This document shows positions 33,001 through 44,233 of a stretch of DNA of 64,000 nucleotides, in pieces. Positions within the stretch are counted from its first letter, which is position 1. Every line of letters begins with the position of its first letter. The position numbers and the translations under genes were made by a program. Origin of the DNA: Aspidiotus rigidus (lineage: Eukaryota > Arthropoda > Insecta > Hemiptera > Diaspididae). The stretch is taken from positions 14,043,001 to 14,107,000 of the forward strand of contig JAVHKY010000004.1 of the NCBI GenBank assembly GCA_035079385.1. The letters are read 5' to 3'. Below the pieces are notes generated by a model. It was not told the DNA's origin. It was given only the letters and a program-made list of their open reading frames with translations, and made no database searches.

Positions 33001-36000
33001 CTTCTTTCGACCAGTGGGATGGGGTCCTTTAACTTAACGAACAAGCTTTTTACAGTGTTAAGATTGTAAAACACTGGCCGAAACGCAAATGGGCGGAGGA
33101 CACGACCTAATTGGGAAGAAAATTTCCCCAAAAACGGAAGCCTAATCCAACGTTTCCTACTATCTGACGCTGGATTACGGGGGAGGGTGGTAGTGGAATC
33201 AAGGCATTTCCGAGTCAATTTCCTATGGACCATTAAGTCAATATCCAAGCTGATCTCGTTCACTCTGGCCAAGTGCTTTATAGTCAAAAGCTCCTGTTGA
33301 AAAGCGAGCTGATCTAATGGAATACTCGTCAACCGGTGGATATAACTATTAGAACCGGCATATTTGTGAGCAACCGGGCAGAAAGATCTGCCGTAGACAG
33401 TAATATCGGTCGAGGTATCTTTTCTATATATGGCGAATTCGTGGGCACCTTCTCTATTAGAGATAGTAAGGTCCAAAAAATTTATAGATGAACCGCCTAC
33501 TTCCAACGTGAATTTGATGGATGGGTATAAACTGTTAAGATACCCGAGAAACTCCAAAAGGAGATCCCGTTGACCGGTCCACAAACACAACACATCGTCG
33601 ACGTACCTGTGCCAATAATATATATGACCCAAAAACCCCTGACCAGAGGAAAAGAGATCAACCTCAAATTTAGACATGAAAACCTCCGAAATGAGGGAAC
33701 CCAGAGGAGATCCAATAGGGATACCTACCTCCTCAGGAAATTCGAAAAATTTGCCTTCAAATTTGCAAAAGTTGGGAGACCAACAAATATTGAGTAAATT
33801 AAAAAATTCTGCCAACTCTTCATGACAGATATTAGATTGGATCAAAAGGTCTCCCATATGTTGCATGGTAGTAGCTCTAGGGATACTCGGAAATAAGCCG
33901 ACAACGTCAAAGGAGCATAGGGTTGAATCAGGCGGAAGAATTTCATCCTTAAGCTTATTAGCCAAAGAGACCGAATTTTTCACAGAATAGGATGACTCAA
34001 ATTCCACTCTAGATTTGAACCAACGGTCCAAAAATTTCGCCAAGAAGTACGTGGGGGAAGACACAAAAGAAGCGACCGGCCGCATCGGGGTGTCCCTCTT
34101 ATGAACCTTAGGTAGCCCGTACAAGAGGGGCGATGTTGTTGCGGACCTCGAAATAAAAATTGGGCCTGGGGTTAATACTCAGAAAGCGTGTGCCGCCTTT
34201 GTCCACCATACCCCTCTCCCTCGTATAAATGATCTGGCTTTTGAGGTGATTAAGAGGATCAAGAGGAAGGTCAGGGAGGAGGGCTTAACCATTACTAAGG
34301 CTGATAAAGGGAATGCCATTGTCGTTATGGATAAGTCCTCTTAAGTCTCCAAGGTCTATGACGTTCTCGACCAGTGTGGCACCAAGGAAAATGCGGATTT
34401 CAATTTTCCAAATCACGTCAAAGAAGTTAGACGTGAGTATATTTCTCTATGATGGATGACCGTAAAATAAAAAAAAACGCATTGATTCTATAAGTTAGAC
34501 GTGTTAAACACTTGTGAATTTATTATTAAAACCCCTAAGCTTAAAAGAATGCTTCTTGAGCCCAATCCAGTGCCGCCCCTCTTGTACGGGCTACCTAAGT
34601 TTCATAGAGGGATCTGAGTCCCTCCTCCATAGAGAGTCCTCGGCTTTCAAACATACCGCGCTTGAACACATCGAAATTATTCGCCATCTGAATAACGATA
34701 ACCTAAATGTGCTCAACAGGTACATACCTGATGAAGGTTTGATTGAATTAGTTTACGAGTATGATTCACATTGTGATGACTCGCTAGTTCAGTCATGTCC
34801 TCCTCGGTAGTTCTTGTTGCCGGCCGGAGTTGGTTCAGTTGCTTTCACGTCCCTGTTGACAATGGTTTTTTAATCGAAAGCGCTCCGGTGTATTTTCATT
34901 TCTGTGGCTCTATTCAAATTACTCCGTAAGTTTTAATCGTTGAGTATGTCGTCGTTAGATCCCCCTCCTATCATATATAGCTCGAGTCTCAAAATTTTTC
35001 CAAGTTTTTGGTTGGACGGTGGACGGCGGACGGTAGCTCGAAAGTCAAAATTCTTCCAAGTTCCCCCCCCCCCTATTATACATATATAGCTCGAGACTTG
35101 AAAAGCTCGAGACTCGAAATTCTTCCAAGTCCCGTAACCTAACCTAACCTAACCTTTTTTTTTTTTTTTTTTTTTTTTTACAGGTTCCCCAGTCCGGACG
35201 TACCCGGTGGGGCTAGTGTATTCCGCGTAAGATAATAATCATATAACATAGCCCAGCACCGGGTATCGACCCGAGACTGGGGTGCTTACACCTTATTAAT
35301 ATAGGGGATGAAGAGTGTTGTTGCCCGTGGGGGTACCTGCAGGGATTTTATCAGTCTCTGAACAGGATCCCCATGGGTTTAACACTGTTGTATTGCCTTG
35401 AGGGTATACATGGATAGAGGTGGGGGGCCTGAGTACAACTAGTGTTGTACTCAGGCCTTACATCTTACACTTAGGTAGTTGTATTTCTCGAAAGTGTGGG
35501 TTTTCTTCTTTCCATAGTCTTCGGACTACCCTCTCCATGTAGTCGACATGATGGATTGTTGTGGTATTCCAGTCGATTGGTCTTCCTTCTATATGGAGAG
35601 GGCATTCCAAAAACACGTGCCTTGCCGTCTGCAGTTCCATGTTGCAAGGGCATTCACCGTCAGCAACACGCCCTCTACTCCTAAGATATTCCCGGAACAC
35701 CCCGTGTGCACTAAGTGCCTGGCTGCTCCAAAATGTGGGTGGTTCAGTGAGGGCCAATCTTGAGGCTACTGTTGGAAAGATTTCATGGGTCCATGCTCCA
35801 TTGGTGTTTACTTGCCATTCTTCATTCCACCGATCAAGATTGGCCCTCCTCCAAAGTTGCTTGACCTCTAGTCCAGAGACAGGCTGCCCATTGTAGGTGT
35901 AGCCTCCATTTTGGTCAGTTCTGATTTCTGGGAGGTGGGCCCAGTCTGTGATGTTGTAGCTGTGTTGGAGCAGCCAGCGTATTCCGCGGGTGGTGAGGCG

Positions 36001-39000
36001 AAGGTGCAGTGGTGGGCTTGCTGCCAGGATTCCTGCTACTCCTGCATTAATGTCTTTGTAGGCGCGACAGCAGATAATGTCGCACCTACGTTGGACATAT
36101 TCCACTTTCTGTCTGTAGGTCTTCAGTTTCAAGCGGTGGTAGAAAAGTGAACTGCAGTAGAGTAGCAGGGAATAGATATAGCCACAAAACATTGTTTTCC
36201 TGGCAGCAAACTCATAGCCGTAGGTGTTCCGGCACAGGTTCTGCAGAAGCGGGATGCGTTTGGCACACTTGTCCTTCATATAGTCCAAGTGTGCTCGGAA
36301 ACTCAGCTTGGGGTCAAGCATAACCCCCAGGTACTTGATTGACTCCATAGGTCTCACTCTGTGTCCACTTAGGTTGAAAGTTATCTCTTGCATGGCCGCC
36401 TTCTCCCTGGGAGGGAGGCGGTTGCGTAATAGGATCTCCGTTTTCCCTAGGTTTAGGAGCAGGCCGACATCCAAGAGGAGTTCTTGGATGAAGTGGACAC
36501 ATTTCTGAACTTCTATTTGTAGTTTGGGGACTGTGTCAGCCCCTACTATGACGAGCGTGTCATCAGCATATATGCATGCTCGTGGATAGTGTGCAAAGAT
36601 GTTTACCACTATTTGGTCATAGAGGATGTTCCACAGGGAGGGTCCAAGGACTGATCCCTGTGGGCATCCACGTTCAAGTGTGACACGCTCGCCTTCGCTG
36701 TGTACTTCTCTTGCAGCGAAGTAGGAGGCGATGTTACGATACAAGTACTGGGGGAGTCCCGCTGTCTGCAGTCTGTAGAGGATGCCCCCCCATTCTACGT
36801 GGTCAAATGCTCCCTTGATATCGAGTGATATTGCAGCAGTTAGTGGATTTTCGTCTACTGCGTCAGAGAACATGCCGACTGCACTATGTATTGCTTGCTC
36901 TGACCCAGTGTTTTTACGAAAACCATACTGCTGCGTATGTAGTGGGTGATATGTTTCATAATGCTCCACAATCCGTCGGTTCAGAATTCTTTCGTAGACC
37001 TTTCCTATTACGGAGAGGAGAGTGAGGGGGCGGTAACTATCCGTCTCTTCTGGATTTTTCCCAGGCTTGGGAATGAACACCGCTTTTCCCTTTCTCCATG
37101 AGAGTGGAAAATAGCCTTGATGTAGAACCTAACCTAACCTTAGGTTACTAACTTCGCGGACGCGGACGCGGACGTTTTCTGAGGATGTAATCTCCTAACA
37201 AAATGGATAGTGGGTTCCCCGCTAATACACAGGAAGCCGCGAGTGCGCTTTCGGTTAAACAACCATTCTCAAGCATAGATAAAAAGCGACTCGACGAGAT
37301 GGGAAAAGAGAACAGTCACAACGACGGAGGAGAAGAAATCATGATTTAACTAGCGAAGTATGAGAGGCTGTGAGTCATATTCGTAAACTAGCTCGACCAA
37401 TCCCTCGTCCGGAATGTACCTGTTGAGTAGATTTATATCGTCCCTATTAAGATGACGAATAATTTCAATGTTTTCCAGAGCACGGCGTTTGAAGTAAGCC
37501 TTCTCTCTGTGGAGGAGGGTTTCTGACCCCTCCCTGAAACCATGACCACTAGTTATAAGGTGGTCAGCGAATGCGGATTCGCCCAAATGCCTTTTTTCCC
37601 AATCTTTTAGGTGTTCAGCCACTCTAATTTTGATCTGACGACTAGTCTCGCCTACATACATCCCATTACAGTCCCTGCAAGCTATGCTATAAACTCCGCT
37701 CTTTTCAAGGGGCGGGATAGGGTCCTTTGACCTGAATAGCATCCCTTTTACCGTCGTAGGATTATAAAACACCGGACGGAAACCGAAGGGGCGGAGGGCG
37801 CGACTCAATTTCGAAGAAAATTTACCCAAGAAGGGGAGTTTAATGAAACGGGTCCTGCTATCGACCGAAGAGTCGCGGGGGAGGGAAGTAGTTGAATCAA
37901 GGCAATTCCGCGTGATCTTCCTCCGGACCATAAGGTCAATGTCCACGTTGACCTCATTCACTCTAGCCAAGTATTTTATAATATTGAGTTCTTTTTGGAA
38001 AGCTGCCTGGTTCAGCGGGATGCGGGTTAGTCGATGAATAAAGCTATTAAACGCCGCGAACTTGTGAGAAACAGGGCAGAATGACGAGCCGTGGACGACA
38101 ATATCGGTCGAAGTATCTTTTTTATATATTGAAAACTCGTGGACTCCATCTCTAACTAAGATGGTGAGATCCAAGAAATTGATATTAGAACCTCCAACCT
38201 CTAAGGTAAATTTGATGGAGGGATATTGAACGTTAAGATACTTAAGAAACTCACCAAGGAGATCTTGGGGACCGGTCCACGCACATAGAACGTCATCTAC
38301 ATACCTGTACCAATAATGGACGTAATCCAGGAATACTTGGCCTGAGGTGAAGAGGTCAGCCTCAAATTTGGACATGAAGATCTCCGACACAAGGAAACTC
38401 AAAGGGGATCCGATACTATGCTTGAGAATGGTTGTTTAACCGAAAGCGCGCTCGCTGCTTCCTGTGTATTTTTCTGCGGTTCTTGCAAAGTGCCCTCCAG
38501 TTTACTTTCCTTCTTCGGGGGGTAGGGGATTACTAGACAGACTGAATAGGACTTTTAGAACACTAGACAAGTAAAGTTTGAAGGGTTTTAAAAATTTCAG
38601 CAACAGGGTAACATCTAGCTTGACCTAGCGAGGATGAAGATATGTAGTCTCTCATAATCTGGGTCTTGATGTGCAAGAGCTACAAAGGTTATCCAAAGGT
38701 TTTCTCTGCGAGCAAAAAATGAAGATCATGTTTCATCTCTATTCTGAAGTGGGGTAAATTCTCATTGTAATAATTTAGTGACGAACTTTTGTGCTCAGGT
38801 ATAGAGGCTCCGTAGCTTTGATCTAATTACTAGGCTATCTTACTCTGTACACTAGTAAGATATTATAGCTAATGGACTCATTCGCTCCGCTCGTTCGCCT
38901 TCCCTAGCCTAGTAACGCGTAATTTATGTGAGTTGGGTCGACTTTAGCCCAGGTAATAGTATAGCTTAAGTTCAAAGAAGCACTTCACTCTGCTTGTTTG

Positions 39001-42000
39001 CCTTACCTCCACGCGTTACCCCCAGAATAGTCTCGTATAAGAAAAGTTCAAAGGGACATCTCACCACTTAAATATAAACAAATTTAAAATAAAAAATAAA
39101 AATAAAAATAAAATAAATGATAGAATAGGTAAAGAGATCCGAGTTTTTCTTAGCCTACTGTGGTATACTATGTGTTAGGCTAAAGTATACCTCACTGAGC
39201 CATTGATAGATCACGTACTAGCCCAGATAAAGGTAGCTTGGAATAGTATTCACTTAGCCCACAGTCCAGTATACTGTATGTTGGATATCTAGTATATTAT
39301 AATAATTATTGTTCTACAGTAAGGTATGAAACGTACTGAAGGCTTGGTATGAGTCTAGTATAGGCCTAAGTATAGCACAGACCTAGGGTATGTCAACTAC
39401 ATGCCTAATTTTAGATGAGAATGTAACCACAAAAGTCTGATATCAAGTTGTGAAGAAGCAAAAGTCGCGGATTCCGATTAAGGGGAGGACAGTTGAGTGG
39501 AGACATGAAACACGTTGAAAGCTTCAATGTCCATCATCTCCAAAAGTTCTCATATTGCTGTGAGACCAATCAGGCTTTCAAAAGACAAAATTAAGGGACT
39601 GAGACAATGAGTCCCAAATCGAACGGTTTAAAAGAGAAATTTATCATCCTTGACGACGTCATCAGTGACCTAAGGACTTGGAAATTTCGACTCTGCTACT
39701 TTTGGACTTGTGTCCTTCGATATTAGGGGTTTCTTATACTGTATGTTGGGTCAACTTGCTCATCTTACTCCCTATACTACATAAATTGTACTGGGTTTCA
39801 TTTTTGTGATTTTTTTCACTAGGGTCGTTCTTGGAGAAAACGTCACAAAAATCCGTCGAAGTTTTTGACATTGGTTTTTAGTCACGCTTAATGCCGTCAT
39901 CAGTGCATCAGTAAATTGCCCTACATCAGAGAAGGAAAATTTTGGCCTTCGCTACTTACCTTGAACTAGGCCTAACAAACGGTACACCTGGCTATATAGT
40001 AGGCTTTACTAGGCCTGATATACAAAATACTGGGGTACATTAGACCTAACATATGATATACTAGGGGCTTCATACCTCTGCTAAGTTTTCTTCATACTAA
40101 GCTCCGGCTCATGGAGCGGGGGAGAGAGGTAGTTATAGGAATCCCCATTTCATCAGAGAACTCAAAAACTACCTGTTAAATTTACAAAAGTTCGGAACAA
40201 AGATTCAACAGATCGAAAAACTCTTCATGAGGAGTGTTCAAGTTCACGAGGAGTTCACCCATCCGCTGCATGGTGACGACTTTAGGGATGTTACGGAACA
40301 GATCCACGACGTCAAAGGAACAAACGGTCGAACCCGGGGGAATGCGTTCATTTTTTAGGCAATCGGCCAGGGAAGAAGAATTCTTAACGGAGTAAGGAGA
40401 CTCCATTTCAACCCGGGATTTAAGCGAACGGTCTAAGTATTTGGCAGGGGAGTAAGTTGGGGAGGAGATGAACGAAACTACAGATCGCATCGGGATACCT
40501 TGCTTATAGACCTTAGGTAAACCGTAGAGGGAGGGTGGCTTAGGGTTCGGATGTAGAAGGGCTCTCTTAACGGAGGTACTCTTGATAATGAACGTACTCC
40601 TACTGATGACGCTAAGAACCTTTTTGACATGGTTCAGAAAGTTGAAGCTGTCATTCTCTTTTGCCCCACACTGCACAAGTACATCGTGCACTTCAGAATT
40701 ATACGAAGCCTTCTCCATAATCACTATCGCATTACTCTTGTCCGCCTTCCGGAGTAAGTAATTTTCTGCTTTTTAATTCTGCAACTTGCTTTTACTCTCG
40801 TGAGTATCCGTCAGTTTGTGATAGAGTTGAACTTCTTTCAGCATGAAATATGAAATATGTAAATCTTGTAACGCCTGCACCGTCGCGCTTACTTACTAAG
40901 AAGCAATAGCGCCGTTGTTACGACAAATGGCAGCCGTAAGACCAACACCAAAAAGAACAAGTTAGAGCAGGTTAAGAAAAACTCGCGCCAACCTAGCAAA
41001 GAAAAATTTGAAAAATTTGAAAATCGGAAATCCGCAATGCATTAGCGCGAACCTCTGCAAATAGCTATACTCGAACTCCTGATGTAGCTGGTATGCAAAA
41101 CGCAGTTCAAGCCTCGATAAAGGTTCTACGCACCTCAACTATGAGTGAATCCGTGGTAGAACGGCTAGTCAAAGCTGTGACCAAGGCAGTAATGCCGGTC
41201 ATTGTTCCCCATATTGAAGACTGGAAGACAAATTAACAGACAAGCGGTACTCATCAATAATTTGGAACAATACACCCGAAGGAATTCGCTTCGCTTTCAT
41301 GGGATCCCTGAAAACTTGACGAATAAAAGGGAGGACACAGATGCCGTCATAAAAAAGTTTGTGAATGATAGACCGAATATTACGATCCATGAGACTGATA
41401 CATGTCGATCTCATAGAGTGGGGCCGTGGTCAAAACCGTCCGCCCAAAACAAAATGCCGCTACTAAGACCTGTAATCATGAAATTCACCAGCTATAATAC
41501 TGGCAAGCGTATTTTCTTACAAACAAGGAAACTGGAAGGCTCTAAAATGGTAATAAGAGAAGATTTGACAATGTGCAACAGGAATTCACTTTCGGTGGCT
41601 CAAGACAAACATGGAATTGCGAATTCATGGACTTTTGATGGAAGGGTTTATATTACGTTGATGAAAGAGGACGCAAATAGCTATCTCTATCGAGTAATGA
41701 CCTTGACTAGTTTTCGCGTAAATTAATCCTTGCAGTCGACCCCAAGTAACTTGTTTGATCGTCGGAAGGGTGAACCGCAAAATCATTCTTACTTGCTTAC
41801 ATCTTGAAACTACAGGTATCACCTGTTTTTTTTTTCACTCACTTACATGTAAGAATTTTTTTTTTTTTTTTGTATTATTGTATGATCTTGTACCAAAATG
41901 TGAAGGGATTGCGCACAAAGGTGAATGATAGGTATTTATTTGGCCTCCACTGAAAAATAATTATGAAATACTTGGTCTCACTGAAACGTGGTCATATCCT

Positions 42001-44201
42001 GCAGTTGGATCGAGTGAATTATTCGACACACGTTACAATGTGTTTAGGCGAGATAAATACGAGTCAGCGAGAGGCCCTAAGGGTACTACTAGCTGTAGAT
42101 AAAAGTTTGGCAAGAGAACGAGTTAGAGACCTGGAAATAACACTAATACACACTGCGGAAACATATGGATCAGATTACGAAGCTGTCATCGTTGTGAACG
42201 ATAGATTTAGATGCTGCTTATCAGTTTTGAAATTAACAGTGTTTGTTTTTATTATCTCGATCAATTTGCGTAGTTTCCTCTTTTTGGTTGTAGTTAAAAT
42301 CATGACCACTCTTTTTACTGCGAGAGGCTAAAGCAGTGTTATCCTTAAAATTCTTGAGGTCGCTGTTTTTGTGTCGGGAGACTCTTGCCTTCAGAAGTTG
42401 GCAAGTCGGCCCTCCGTAAACGTTTGGACATCCTGAACAGGGTATATTGTACACAACACCTGGATTTTTATCCAGGGGGGGGGGGGGTACTATTCTTGAA
42501 GTGGGAGAAAAATTTTGACTGCAAGGTTTTTTGGTTGCAAAAAAGCAATACAAATGTTGGGATACAGTTTTTTGAGAGTCTGAAATTTCACGAAAAAAAA
42601 ATCAACGTTTTATAATAATTAAACTAGTTTCAGATAGAGCGGACGTTGTCTTATTAGGAGATTTTATCTTTTTTTTTTTTTTTTTTTTTTTTTTTTCTTT
42701 ACGAGCATTAAAGCAACACAACGGGCTATTAGCTCGATGAATATTACATGTGAGTAAAGATAATGGAGTTTATATCTTAGAATGATGATGAGTTAGGGAT
42801 GAATAAGGAGAAGGTAATAGTGTGCGGATTATTACTTTTATATATACTGTATATACTTATTAATATAATATAATTATATTATATATATGTTACCGTTAAA
42901 ACCCGAAATCAGTAAATTCTAAAATTCACTAGTCAAAACTAGTTGCCACAAATGACTTTAGTCAGAACTAGTTTTGACTAGTTAATTCTAGAATAAAAAA
43001 ATTGTTTGAATTCATCAGTAAATTCTAGTTATAACTGAAATGAATTGAAATTGTTCGAGTTCAAAAGGTGATGGTATTTCCAGACATACTTCGGCCAAAT
43101 TGATAGATATTTGGTAGTTCTGCTCAACTTTGAGGATACGTAGCTCACACTGGAATAAAATAGACGAAAAAGTTCTAAATTTTTCTTCCTTAATTCACAC
43201 ATTAAACCGCATATCATACGAATTCGTCGGCCTATAAACGTTACAAGAGCAAACCTAACAGTGACGAATTGACGCACACCATTCAAGTACAAACAAGCTT
43301 TGTGAAAAATAAAAATTCAAGGGTGTTGGAGGCTGGAGGCATTTTGTCTCTGGAGGTACCTTGCCTCCGCCTCCAATGAGGCGAAGATGGTGAGGATTTA
43401 AACCAAGATGTTGGAGGCTGGAGCATTTTGCCTCCGGAGGTACCTTGCTTCCACCTAGAGGCTTGGAGGAGGCACTTTTTTCAACAGTATTCTATTCCTC
43501 GAACCCTCATTCAGCCACTTTGATGCTAGCGCTGCTCGGTTCGAAGAAAAGCCAAAGTTTTAAATACACCTTGTGAGTATCATCTGTCATCTGGCAACAC
43601 TGGTAGGCCAATATGCTACATCTGGTCACACTGATCAACGTTACAAGTGCCTTCGGAGGCGTCTCCAAAGACGTCTTCGGTTTCTTCGACAGTGCCTCCG
43701 GAGGCATTTTCTCCAATCTCAGTAATTGCGCTGGAGGCATTTTGAGGCACTTCCAGAGACATACTTTGGAGATCAGAAGACGCCTCCAAACGTGTCCACT
43801 GGAGGCAACCGGAGTCGGAGAGTCATTTTCTGTATTCGTTCCGGAGGCCTCTAAAAAAAATTGCTCCAACACCCTTGATAAAAATACAATTACATTTGTA
43901 CTAGGGAAGAAATTCATTTTACTGATTGGATTCACCCTTCTTGTTTTCACTAGTTAAAACTAGTGTTCCCCGAAAATCATAATTTCTTCTCTATTTCACT
44001 TTTTACTAGTCAATTCTAGTTTTCACTAGTAAAAACTAGTTTTACCTGAAATTATTTAAGTTAAAACTAGCTCCAACGCTGAGGGTCACGGTAAATTCTA
44101 GAGTTAACTAGTCGAAACTAGTTCTGACTAAAGTCATTTGTGGCAACTAGTTTTGACTAGTGAATTTTAGAATTTACTGATTTCGGGTTTTAACTGTAAC
44201 A

Positions 44202-44233
<32 letters not shown>

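Larger units (their letters stand above)
32103..37219. mobile_element. Composite region bounded by GCGGG-GAA-CCCGC hairpins
   Basis: GCGGGGAACCCGC at about 32103-32115 and its near-perfect inverse GTGGGTTCCCCGC at about 37206-37218 enclose minisatellite units, a divergent pair of Penelope-like copies and a TRAS-like element in telomeric repeats. The right side (GGACGTTTTCTGA near 37164, ACAAAA, then the hairpin) matches the right end of the 47106-50092 element, which supports a shared family. Whether 32103-37219 ever moved as one unit is unproven; the inner parts may be later insertions. Confidence 0.4.

Noticed and set aside
34424..34503. A definite intron in the Penelope-like copy
   Set aside because: The flanking 12-bp duplication fits an insertion equally well, so it is reported only as an open question.
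35496..36508. Plus-strand ORFs opposite the TRAS-like RT
   Set aside because: Antisense shadows of a well-supported RT frame.
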